Notes: generated by a model from the letters alone, not told the origin. A DNA stretch of 9,184 bases from an uncultured Collinsella sp. (GCA_900551625.1 URWZ01000050.1:1-9184); one strand, 5' to 3'. Numbered from the stretch's first letter, positions 1 to 6,459 are shown. Numbers and translations are program-made.

Positions 1-3
1 CTT

Positions 4-20
4 GTATATAACGTATATAC
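4..20. promoter_or_regulatory. Inverted repeat upstream of larE (possible operator)
   Basis: Two perfect 7-bp arms, GTATATA (4-10) and TATATAC (14-20), are separated by ACG in an AT-rich stretch about 100 bp before larE. The size and symmetry suit a dimeric regulator site or an upstream promoter element. No convincing -35/-10 pair could be fixed between here and the larE start. AT-rich sequence makes such repeats by chance, and the window edge hides what lies upstream, so the role is a guess. Confidence 0.25.
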
Positions 21-98
21 CATATTGCACTTTCGTTACATAGATAGAAGTCTTATGGCAAGTAACGCATTAGGATTATAGTTTTCGATCGAGTACTC

Positions 99-114
99 AA
101 CGATAAGGATCGTT
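99..114 (+). promoter_or_regulatory. larE ribosome binding site inside a small hairpin
   Basis: The Shine-Dalgarno AAGGA (105-109) lies 7 nt before the ATG at 117 and supports that start. It is framed by a perfect 6-bp inverted repeat, AACGAT (99-104) and ATCGTT (109-114), with AAGG as the four-base loop. In mRNA this would present most of the Shine-Dalgarno in a tetraloop. The stem is A/U-rich and probably weak, so it may not affect translation. Confidence 0.45.
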
Positions 115-116
115 TC

Positions 117-995
117 ATGATTTTAGACACCACGGCACCCGCAGAGGAGCTTCAAGACAAGCTATCAGCGCTCGAACAGCTGCTTTTGGCATACGGGCGC
201 GTGGCTATCGGGTTTTCTGGCGGCGTTGACAGCAGCTTTTTAGCCGCCGTATGCGCCCGCATCATGCCTACCAATACCCTCCTCGTCCATCTCACCACGC
301 CGCTCATCGGCACGCCCGAACAGACTTCGTTTGAGCGGTCCGTTGATGGACAAGCCCATGAGGGGCCGCATTTTAAGCTCCCCGTGCTCAATCTGTCGGT
401 CGATCAGCTACAACTCCCCCAAGTAGCCTGCAACGACGCCAATCGCTGCTACCACTGCAAGCACGCCGGCTTTACCGCCATCGTCAACCACGCCAAGTCG
501 CTCGGCTTTCCCACCGTCATCGACGGCAGCAATGCAAGCGATCGCGGTGACTACCGCCCTGGCATGCGCGCGGCAAAAGAGCTCGGCGTACGCTCCCCTC
601 TCATGGAGGTCGGCTTTACCAAGGACGAAGAGCGCGAGCTGCTGCGCGCATGGGGCTATCCCGTTTGGAACCTGCCGGCGGGAGCCTGTCTTGCCACGCG
701 CGTCCCCACGGGCGAGGAGCTTACGCGCGAGAAGATCGATTTAATCCGTACCTGCGAGGACTACCTGCACGATCTTGACCTGGCGCAGGTTCGCGCGCGC
801 TTGGTCGGCGGCTGCATGCATATCGAGGCCGCCCCCGCAGATGTCGCCAAGATTTCCGCTCTCGGCGGCAGCGCCGTCGATGCCGAGGGCAAGACCCCGC
901 TGCCCGCCGCCATCGAGTCCGCGCTGCGCGAGCTGGGCTGCGGCCACATCTCCCCCGAGGTCACCCCCTACATCCACGGCAACATGAATCAGTAA
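117..995 (+). CDS. larE: LarE, ATP-dependent sacrificial sulfur transferase
   Basis: This 292-residue protein belongs to the PP-loop ATP pyrophosphatase LarE family. In nickel-pincer nucleotide synthesis for lactate racemase LarA, LarE adenylylates the carboxylates of the LarB product and inserts sulfur. It acts in the cytoplasm. The sequence shows the PP-loop SGGVDSS at residues 34-40, a conserved NRCYHCK block at 109-115, and GACLATR at 189-195. In that last block Cys191 sits where the sulfur-donating cysteine lies in the Lactobacillus plantarum enzyme (about 276 residues), which suggests the sacrificial-cysteine type. The ATG at 117 has AAGGA 7 nt upstream. No larA, larB or larC lies in the window, so the partner genes must be elsewhere or the protein serves another sulfur transfer. 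The stop codon is built into the 5' arm of a palindromic repeat. The family call is firm; the exact substrate is inferred. Confidence 0.88.
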   Translation: MILDTTAPAEELQDKLSALEQLLLAYGRVAIGFSGGVDSSFLAAVCARIMPTNTLLVHLTTPLIGTPEQTSFERSVDGQAHEGPHFKLPVLNLSVDQLQLPQVACNDANRCYHCKHAGFTAIVNHAKSLGFPTVIDGSNASDRGDYRPGMRAAKELGVRSPLMEVGFTKDEERELLRAWGYPVWNLPAGACLATRVPTGEELTREKIDLIRTCEDYLHDLDLAQVRARLVGGCMHIEAAPADVAKISALGGSAVDAEGKTPLPAAIESALRELGCGHISPEVTPYIHGNMNQ

Positions 996-996
996 C
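984..996 (+). repeat. 13-bp direct repeat, copy 1 (end of larE)
   Basis: ATGAATCAGTAAC covers the last codons of larE (M-N-Q-stop) plus one base. It recurs exactly at 3179-3191. The pair brackets the 2.2-kb segment carrying the AlbA_2 gene, as the two ends of an element integrated at the 3' end of a gene would. A 13-bp match somewhere in 9 kb is not rare by chance. The added weight comes from its position and from weaker similarity continuing upstream of copy 2. Confidence 0.4.
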
Positions 997-1043
997 CTGC
1001 CAAAAAGGGACAGGTTTATTTTGGCAGGTTTTATCTGGGGAAA
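994..1043 (+). repeat. REP-like palindromic repeat, copy 1
   Basis: This 50-bp unit matches 3081-3130 at 47 of 50 positions in the same orientation. Its core is a perfect 12-bp stem, AACCTGCCAAAA (994-1005) with TTTTGGCAGGTT (1019-1030), around a 13-nt loop, followed by TTTATCTGGGGAAA. The loop contains CAGGTT (1011-1016), which can instead pair with AACCTG at 994-999, so two exclusive hairpins share one 5' arm. The stem begins on the larE stop codon and is followed by a short T run, so it may also terminate larE transcription. I see no RAYT-type transposase, but the GGGACAGGTTTATTTT core resembles short repeats mobilised by such enzymes; that link is from memory. Confidence 0.75.
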
Positions 1044-1057
1044 TATCGCGAGGCAGT

Positions 1058-1102
1058 CGCCCCTCTAGCGCCCATCTAACTTCGAGAGACACTAGAGGGG
1101 CG
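1058..1102 (-). terminator. Hairpin after the AlbA_2 gene (possible terminator)
   Basis: A perfect 11-bp inverted repeat, CGCCCCTCTAG (1058-1068) and CTAGAGGGGCG (1092-1102), encloses a 23-nt loop. It lies 13 bases past the stop of the minus-strand AlbA_2 gene. No U run follows on that strand, so it is not a textbook intrinsic terminator. It could stabilise the 3' end or halt plus-strand transcripts from larE. The loop holds TCTAACTTCGAGAGA, a degenerate relative of the palindromic operator at 2861-2882. Confidence 0.5.
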
Positions 1103-1114
1103 GTCCGGCTGCAT

Positions 1115-2815
1115 CTACTTCTTCCGATATCGGCGATTGTGGCTCGTCGATGAACCCATTACCTCAATGAGTCCTTTATCTGCCATTTTTGGCAGATGGT
1201 AACGGACAGACGAAATTCTGACCCCCGATGCAACCGCTATTTCTCGCGCCGTCATATCCACTTCGGCGCTGAGAGCCTCCAGGATCCTATCCGCCGTCGA
1301 AGCTGACGATTCTCTGTTCATATCGATAATTTCATACGTGTCTTTGCCGCATTTTGACAGGACATGTTTATCCACAAGGTCCCCGCAGATCAGGCGAATG
1401 TCATCCGAATCCCACTTCAGGGCCTCTCGTATTTTTTGAACATCGCATACGCACCCATGCTCCCGCATAAACATGAGCAGTGTTTCCTCGCGATCCGTCA
1501 GCTCGGTGCCCACATGGCTCTGAATCCACGTGCGGTTTTCAGCAAGCTCCGCCCCGTGCCGGGAAAGCAGCACCGTAAACGAATCGGCCTTAACGATAAA
1601 TTTCGGCCTGCCAAGCGAACGAGACTCCATCTCGCGAATCATAGCCGGGATACCAGATCCCTGGCTTTCCGCAACGGCCCCCTCGGCATGCTCTAACGGC
1701 GTCGCCCCCATTAGGCTCATGAGCTTTGAGTTTCGGCAGCGCGATTCCCCGTCTGCAAGATTGTCCACCGTCTTTCCGCCCCAAAGCCCGCCAGGGTTTT
1801 TGATCTCTATTCTGTCTGGATAGATATCGACACTCACGGCCTGCCCCACAAACATGGGCGAATATTCTCGATGGATGCAGGCATTTGCCAAGGCCTCGCG
1901 CAAAACCTCCTGGGGAACTTCCCAATCATCCCTTCTGCCAGCGCCTTGCACTATCGCCGCTTTGCGCAAGTTTCGTCCAATCGCGGCAAGGGCATCTTCG
2001 ATGCAAGCCGGAATCGGGCCATCGCACAACTGGCGGTCAATAAACCGGGGTTGCCCGGGTGCAGATTTTTCCACATCGGAATGAACGGCGACATCGATCA
2101 TCAGTTTGGGATAGAACTGCTGGGGGTAAATTCCCGCCGACAGAAGCCCCGCGAGCTTCACGGCACCATCCTTTGTAGTGATATTGAGTCTGACCAGCTG
2201 CTTTTCCAGCGTATCGGCCCCGCGCAAAACGCGCGGGGTCTGCAGCCGGCGATTTGCGATAATAGACCGCACGACATCTGGATCCAAATCCTCGACCGTT
2301 GCCTCCGAAACCACCGTGTCGTCTGCATCGCTCGGAAGCAACGCACTCTGCAGCTCATATAGCTCAGCGGGTGACATCTTGATATCTTTATCATCCACGC
2401 GCTTGTAGCTACCGTTCTGCACGCCGCGCGCGCCGATATAGCAAGGCTTCGCTTTAAGCTCAAGTTCAAAGATGCGCACCAGAAGCACCTGGAGCCCGTC
2501 GACCTCGCCTCGATCAAGCTCGTACCGCGGCGCATGGGTCACCACTGCCGCTGAGCCTCCGTCTCCGATACCCGAAACAAACTGATCGCGCACCCTATCG
2601 ATAGCAAAGTTAGCCGAAGGAACAAATCCTTCGGCTTCGTTCAGGCCCAAAATAATGAGCCCACCCGCAGTGTTCGCAAAAGCGCTCACTGTCTCCCATA
2701 CGTCTGCGCTCAATTTATTCGTGCAGGCTTTAACTTCTACCGATGCGTCATCAGTCCCTCGCCTGCGAAGGCGCTCAACGATAAGGCCAAGGGGTTCATC
2801 CAGCAGCATTGACAT
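1115..2815 (-). CDS. AlbA_2/Schlafen-type ATP-binding regulator with winged helices
   Basis: This 566-residue cytoplasmic protein has three visible parts. Residues about 10-150 form an AlbA_2 (Schlafen AlbA) domain, with VEVKAC at 26-31 and SAFANTAGG at 44-52. Residues about 295-425 match the divergent HATPase_c_4 domain often labelled RecG-like C-terminal, with EALANACIHREYS around Asn311 and His315-Arg316, then a QGSGIP motif. The C-terminal third holds two winged-helix-like segments (about 440-500 and 507-566), the last ending in a basic tail. Such proteins are usually annotated as ATP-binding or transcriptional regulators, and some sit in defence or mobile regions; the target is unknown. 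The start may be codon 1 or codon 3, as neither has a strong Shine-Dalgarno. A sampled stretch of this gene is about 52% GC against over 70% for one in the EF-G-like gene, which suggests acquisition by transfer. The repeat array before it suggests autoregulation. Confidence 0.82.
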   Translation of the reverse strand: MSMLLDEPLGLIVERLRRRGTDDASVEVKACTNKLSADVWETVSAFANTAGGLIILGLNEAEGFVPSANFAIDRVRDQFVSGIGDGGSAAVVTHAPRYELDRGEVDGLQVLLVRIFELELKAKPCYIGARGVQNGSYKRVDDKDIKMSPAELYELQSALLPSDADDTVVSEATVEDLDPDVVRSIIANRRLQTPRVLRGADTLEKQLVRLNITTKDGAVKLAGLLSAGIYPQQFYPKLMIDVAVHSDVEKSAPGQPRFIDRQLCDGPIPACIEDALAAIGRNLRKAAIVQGAGRRDDWEVPQEVLREALANACIHREYSPMFVGQAVSVDIYPDRIEIKNPGGLWGGKTVDNLADGESRCRNSKLMSLMGATPLEHAEGAVAESQGSGIPAMIREMESRSLGRPKFIVKADSFTVLLSRHGAELAENRTWIQSHVGTELTDREETLLMFMREHGCVCDVQKIREALKWDSDDIRLICGDLVDKHVLSKCGKDTYEIIDMNRESSASTADRILEALSAEVDMTAREIAVASGVRISSVRYHLPKMADKGLIEVMGSSTSHNRRYRKK

Positions 2816-2819
2816 TCCG

Positions 2820-3010
2820 TCTCTCTAAAACGATAGATTTATCTCTCTAAAGTATAGTATATCTCTCTAACTTTAGAGAGATAAGCACCTTATTTTAGAG
2901 AGACATTTAGAGAGATGTATCGAATTCACTGTTAGATTGCCCAATGTTATCTCTTTAACTGACTTTCTCTTTATAGAGACATTTAGAGAGACGAGCGCGA
3001 CCTCTCTAAT
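2820..3010. promoter_or_regulatory. Operator array of TTAGAGAGA / TCTCTCTAA repeats
   Basis: Seven exact 9-mers occur here: TCTCTCTAA at 2820, 2842 and 2862, and TTAGAGAGA at 2873, 2895, 2907 and 2983. One-mismatch versions start at 2950, 2971 and 3001. The pair at 2861-2882 is a perfect palindrome with 10-bp arms and a 2-nt spacer. Start-to-start steps of 22, 20, 11, 22 and 12 bp keep the sites near one face of the helix. The array covers the likely promoter and ribosome binding region of the AlbA_2 gene, whose product ends in winged helices. Autorepression or cooperative binding by that protein is the simplest reading. This is inference from position and symmetry. Confidence 0.7.
2851..2884 (-). 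promoter_or_regulatory. Likely promoter of the AlbA_2 gene
   Basis: On the minus strand two overlapping TATACT boxes (2851-2856 and 2856-2861) lie between two operator repeats. For the second box, TTATCT at 2879-2884 is spaced by 17 bp but matches a -35 consensus poorly. The transcript would start about 30-35 bases before the ATG. The palindrome at 2861-2882 lies between or over these boxes, so a bound protein would block polymerase. Confidence 0.4.
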
Positions 3011-3080
3011 CATGGGTTCTTCTTTTTAAAGTGCACACATCCTAACCGTGCCCTAAGTTGCGGTGAAATAGCTCACGATT

Positions 3081-3130
3081 AACCTACCAAAAAGGGACAG
3101 GCTTATTTTGGCAGGTTTTATCTGGAGAAA
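3081..3130 (+). repeat. REP-like palindromic repeat, copy 2
   Basis: This is the second copy of the unit at 994-1043, in the same orientation 2,087 bp further on. It differs at three positions: A at 3086 (stem, giving an A-C mismatch), C at 3102 (loop) and A at 3126 (tail). The intact right arm TTTTGGCAGGTT is at 3106-3117. With copy 1 it brackets the AlbA_2 gene and its operators, and recombination between the copies could delete or exchange that segment. Confidence 0.75.
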
Positions 3131-3161
3131 CGCCGACTGATTCCATGTACACAACCGCCGC

Positions 3162-3191
3162 AGCTCCATATGAGGCAAATGAATCAGTAAC
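3162..3191 (+). repeat. Possible remnant of the larE 3' end
   Basis: The last 13 bases, ATGAATCAGTAAC (3179-3191), equal the larE end at 984-996. Preceding GGCAA also matches after a 1-base gap, and CTCCAT resembles CTACAT further up. By my hand alignment about 23 of 29 positions agree. The frame would end M-N-Q-stop as in larE. This fits a duplicated gene end left by insertion of the segment between the copies. No functional reading frame remains. Confidence 0.4.
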
Positions 3192-3243
3192 GTCTATCCC
3201 AAATCTTGAGTATTTGTTCGACAGAACGGCCCCTGCCGGCTCC

Positions 3244-3252
3244 TGCTAGACT
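3244..3252 (+). promoter_or_regulatory. Extended -10 candidate for the nuclease gene
   Basis: TGCTAGACT fits an extended -10 (TG, one base, TAGACT at 3247-3252), 34 bases before the nuclease start. No good -35 sits at 17 bp; TTGTTC and TTCGAC at 3214-3222 are too far upstream. An extended -10 can work without a strong -35. The call is tentative. Confidence 0.35.
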
Positions 3253-3285
3253 GGTAGATTCCCAACCGTCCATCCAGGAGCCGCA

Positions 3286-4254
3286 ATGTCGCGCAAGTCC
3301 GCCTACAAGCAAGTACTTTCCATCGGCACCGCCGTGGTGCTGGGGTTTGCGTTGTTCACAGGGTCGCTCGACGGAGCGCCCAAGTTGTTGTCGCCGCAAA
3401 GCGATGAGCAGGCGACGGCTCTGGCCGAAAAACAAAACGAGAGTCCCAGCCGCACCGACGACGAGGCAGACCTGGTTGCCCGGCTCGAATCGGGAACAGC
3501 AAGCTCCGAGGACTCCGGCGATGGCTCCGAATCCACCGCGACCAACACCAACGGCAACGTTGCCTCCGCGGACAGTGCCGCCACCCCCATCGACGAAGTG
3601 GAAAACCCAGATCTCAACCGCGCCCGCGGCGTATATCTCAGCAGCATTCCAGACTACGCCGGCAATCCCTACGTCGCCCTTCGCGCCGACAGCACGCACC
3701 CGCTCGGCATGCCGTCATTCACACTCGATGAATACGAACGCGCTGCAGAAGAGGGCTGCTTTAAGAAATTCTCCAAGCTCGACAGTATGGGCCGCACTCG
3801 CAAAGCGCTCGCCTGCGTGGGCCCCGACTCGCTCGGTCAAGGCAAGCGCGGCGATATCTCGCGCATCCATCCCGCCGGATGGCATCAGCAGCGCTACGAC
3901 TTTATTCCGGGCCAGAGCCTCTACAACCGCTGCCACCTCATCGCCTGGTCGCTCTGCGGCGAAAACGCCAACCGCAAAAATCTCCTCACCGGCACGCGCT
4001 ATCTCAACGAGACGGGCATGCTGCCGTTTGAAGAGCAGATTCTCGGCTACATCCGCGACACGGGCAACCATGTGCTCTACCGCGTCACGCCCATGTATAA
4101 CGAAGAGGAACTTGTCTGCCGTGGCGTGCGCCTTGAGGCGCAATCGGTCGAGGACCACGGCAAGACCCTCTGCTTCCACGTATATTGCTACAACCTGCAG
4201 CCGCACGTGCAGATCGACTACGCCACCGGTCGCAACCAGGCATCCGGAGACTAG
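3286..4254 (+). CDS. Secreted DNA/RNA non-specific endonuclease
   Basis: This 322-residue protein belongs to the beta-beta-alpha-metal DNA/RNA non-specific endonuclease family (EndA/streptodornase-like). Such enzymes cut nucleic acids outside the cell for uptake, nutrition or escape from DNA nets. A hydrophobic segment at about 10-32 is a signal or anchor. A linker of about 70 residues rich in Ser, Thr, Asp, Glu and Ala follows, and the catalytic domain runs from about 125 to the end. The active-site block YNRCH lies at 213-217, with His217 as likely general base. GENANRKN (225-232) and TRYLNETGM (237-245) follow, with Asn241 the probable metal ligand by analogy with Serratia nuclease. NRCH replaces the classical DRGH, a variant I recall from Firmicute relatives. 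The ATG at 3286 is supported by AGGAG five bases upstream. The gene is monocistronic and convergent with the EF-G-like gene. No immunity gene is adjacent. The physiological role is inferred. Confidence 0.87.
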   Translation: MSRKSAYKQVLSIGTAVVLGFALFTGSLDGAPKLLSPQSDEQATALAEKQNESPSRTDDEADLVARLESGTASSEDSGDGSESTATNTNGNVASADSAATPIDEVENPDLNRARGVYLSSIPDYAGNPYVALRADSTHPLGMPSFTLDEYERAAEEGCFKKFSKLDSMGRTRKALACVGPDSLGQGKRGDISRIHPAGWHQQRYDFIPGQSLYNRCHLIAWSLCGENANRKNLLTGTRYLNETGMLPFEEQILGYIRDTGNHVLYRVTPMYNEEELVCRGVRLEAQSVEDHGKTLCFHVYCYNLQPHVQIDYATGRNQASGD

Positions 4255-4311
4255 TGCCGACCGCGCCACCCGTAACCCAAAGATGATCTGTTTTCCTCCG
4301 TCCCCCAGGGA

Positions 4312-4349
4312 TCAAAAAGGACCGCCCTGGGTTACCCAGAGCGGTCCTT
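4312..4349 (-). terminator. Intrinsic terminator of the EF-G-like gene
   Basis: Read on the minus strand, AAGGACCGC (4349-4341) pairs with GCGGTCCTT (4325-4317). An inner 5-bp CTGGG/CCCAG stem and a 3-nt loop sit beyond one mismatch, and TTTTTGATC follows. It starts about 35 bases after the stop codon at 4384. On the plus strand there is no U run, so it would stop nuclease transcripts less well. A partial alternative pairing exists with GTAACCCA at 4272-4279. Confidence 0.88.
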
Positions 4350-4383
4350 GCATCGGCATATATGTTGCAGGCAACGCCACACG

Positions 4384-6459
4384 CTACTTGGCGCGACCCT
4401 CCTCATAGCGCTCGACCAGCTTGGCCTGAACGTCATAGGGAACCTGCTCATAGCCAGCGGGCTTCATGGTAAAGTCACCCGTGCCGCGCGTGATAGAGCG
4501 CAGGCGCGTCGAGTAATCCGTCAGCTCGGCGAGAGGTGCCTGGGCGATGACCACGGTGTCGCCGCGTTCATCGGTCTCCATGCCCGTCACGCGACCGCGC
4601 GATGCCGAGATGTCACCCATCACGGCGCCGGCGTAGCTCTCGGGAATAGTCACCGTGATTTCCTCGATGGGCTCCAGCACCACCGGGTCGGCATCGGCGC
4701 ATGCCTTGCGCAGGCCGATGCGAGCCGCCGCGCGGAACGCCATCTCGTTGGAGTCGACGCTGTGATACGAGCCGTCGTACACAGCCACGCGAATGCCCGT
4801 GAGCGGGTAGCCGGCAATGATGCCGTCCTTCATGGTCTCCTGGACACCCTTGTCCACGGCGGGGATCAGCGAGCGCGGAATGCGGCCGCCCACGACCTCA
4901 TCCACAAACTCGTAGCCGTCGCTCGTGCCGTCGGGCCCAATAAGCGGCTCCACGCGCAGCCAGCAGTCGCCGTACTGACCGGCGCCACCGGTCTGCTTCT
5001 TGTGGCGACCCTGGGCGCTCGCCGTGCGGCGGATGGTCTCGCGATACGGAATGCGGATCGGCACGCTCTTGGCCACGACCTTGGTGCGATCCTCCAAACG
5101 GTTGAGCAGCACCGAAACCTGCGCCTCACCAACGGCGGAGATGATAGTCTGGCCGGTCTCCTCGTCACGATCGATGCTCATGGTCGGATCAGCCTTGCAC
5201 GCCTTCTCGATAAACGTATAGAGCTTCTCTTCGTCGCCACGGTTCTCGGCCTCGATGGCAATGCGGTACTGCGAGTTGGGGAACTTAAACGCCGCAGCCT
5301 CGACCTTACCGGTAATGGAGAGCGTATCGCCCGTCTCGGCCGCCAGCTTGGGCGCCACGATGATGTCGCCGGCATAGGCATGACCAACCTCGGTCATGTC
5401 GCGGCCGCACATCACATACAGGTGGGCCAGACGATCGCTCTTGCGGGTACGCGCGTTGATCAGCTCAAGACCCGGCTCAAGCGTACCCGTCAGCACCTTG
5501 ATAAAGCTGATGCGACCCTGCTGCGGATCGGCCAGCGTCTTAAACACAAACGCCACCGGACGGTCATCGTCGCTCGAAATCTTGAGCGAATCACCGTCGA
5601 TGAGCGGCATCTCGCCGTAGTCCGTCGGCGCCGGGAAGTACGTGGCGATGTCGTCCATCAGCGAGTTGACGCCCTGCTCCTTAATGCAATCGCCCGCAAA
5701 GACCGGCACAAAGATGCGCTCGGCAATCGCCTTCGACAGCAAGCCCTCAAGCTCCTCCTGCGTCAGCGTCTCCTCGCCTTCCAAGTACTTCATCATCAGC
5801 TCATCGTCGGCCTCGGCCACCAACTCGCACAGATGGTCATGGGCCTCCTCGGCCTGGGCACGATACTCCTCGGGAATCTCCGACTCAACGGCTTCGGCGC
5901 CGTTGCAATGGCGCGCCTTCATGCGCACCAGGTCGATAATGCCGTCAAAGTCCTCGCCCTCGCCCCAGGGAAGGGTCACGGCGCCCAGTCGCGTGCCAAA
6001 GCGCTCCTGCAGCAGGTCCATCGTGGTCGCAAAGCTGGCCTCGGAGCGCGACAGGCGGTTTACGAACACCGCACGCGCCAGGCGCAGGTCCTCGGCGGCA
6101 TACCAGAGCTTAACCGTCGTAGGCTGCGGGCCGGCCTCGGCGTCGACCACAAACAGAGCCGTCTCGCAAACACTCATCGCGGCAAAGGCGTCGCCGATAA
6201 AATCGGGGTAGCACGGGGCATCGAGCACATTGATGCGCGCGCCCTTCCAGTCGATCGGCGCGATGGTCGTCGAGATGGAAAATGCACGCTTGACCTCTTC
6301 GGGGTCATAGTCGAGCGTGGGCTTGGTGCCGTCGTGGCCGCCCAGGCGGGCGGTCTTGCCGGAAAGGTGGAGCATGGCCTCGGCGAGTGAAGTCTTGCCC
6401 ACCCCGCCTTGGCCTACGAGCACCACGTTCCTTACATTACCGGTCTTGGGAGCACCCAT
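4384..6459 (-). CDS. EF-G-like translational GTPase (FusA2/EF-G-2 type)
   Basis: This 691-residue protein is about the length of elongation factor G (704 in E. coli) and shows its domain order. A G domain spans 1 to about 275, domains II-III reach about 470, domain IV carries HKKQTGGAGQYG at 486-497, and domain V begins near 593. Canonical EF-G drives translocation on the ribosome; the EF-G-like paralogue branch has a poorly defined role. The P-loop GQGGVGKTS (16-24) is intact. G3 reads DAPCY (80-84) instead of DxxGH, so Cys83 replaces glycine and Tyr84 the catalytic histidine. G4 reads NRLS (134-137) instead of NKxD, and the G5 region is AGD (255-257) instead of SAxK. GTP specificity or hydrolysis may therefore be altered. 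The ATG at 6459 is chosen for AAGGAGGT four bases upstream; the frame stays open 37 codons further without support. It is single, with its own terminator. A tetracycline-resistance role is not supported. Confidence 0.83.
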   Translation of the reverse strand: MGAPKTGNVRNVVLVGQGGVGKTSLAEAMLHLSGKTARLGGHDGTKPTLDYDPEEVKRAFSISTTIAPIDWKGARINVLDAPCYPDFIGDAFAAMSVCETALFVVDAEAGPQPTTVKLWYAAEDLRLARAVFVNRLSRSEASFATTMDLLQERFGTRLGAVTLPWGEGEDFDGIIDLVRMKARHCNGAEAVESEIPEEYRAQAEEAHDHLCELVAEADDELMMKYLEGEETLTQEELEGLLSKAIAERIFVPVFAGDCIKEQGVNSLMDDIATYFPAPTDYGEMPLIDGDSLKISSDDDRPVAFVFKTLADPQQGRISFIKVLTGTLEPGLELINARTRKSDRLAHLYVMCGRDMTEVGHAYAGDIIVAPKLAAETGDTLSITGKVEAAAFKFPNSQYRIAIEAENRGDEEKLYTFIEKACKADPTMSIDRDEETGQTIISAVGEAQVSVLLNRLEDRTKVVAKSVPIRIPYRETIRRTASAQGRHKKQTGGAGQYGDCWLRVEPLIGPDGTSDGYEFVDEVVGGRIPRSLIPAVDKGVQETMKDGIIAGYPLTGIRVAVYDGSYHSVDSNEMAFRAAARIGLRKACADADPVVLEPIEEITVTIPESYAGAVMGDISASRGRVTGMETDERGDTVVIAQAPLAELTDYSTRLRSITRGTGDFTMKPAGYEQVPYDVQAKLVERYEEGRAK

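Noticed and set aside
2820..3010. CRISPR array
   Set aside because: The repeats are only 9 bp, occur in both orientations and lack uniform spacers. They sit on a promoter and read as operators.
3216..3227. LexA-like box GTTCGACAGAAC (also GTTCCGCACGAAC near 9171)
   Set aside because: The half-sites face the wrong way for the Gram-positive GAAC-N4-GTTC box, and the spacing differs at the second site.
3206..4408. A 400-codon plus-strand frame overlapping the nuclease
   Set aside because: It is low-complexity Arg/Ser/Thr/Pro translation in a shifted frame. The nuclease frame has conserved motifs and a proper Shine-Dalgarno.
4348..6390. A 680-codon open frame on the plus strand opposite the EF-G-like gene
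   Set aside because: It is a mirror of a GC-rich coding strand. Its translation is rich in Arg, His, Leu and Ala with no family motif, while the minus strand encodes a clear EF-G-like protein.
4384..6459. Tetracycline ribosomal protection protein (TetM type)
   Set aside because: Overall domain lengths and motifs fit the EF-G-like paralogue branch, and the altered G motifs do not match the intact ones expected for TetM.
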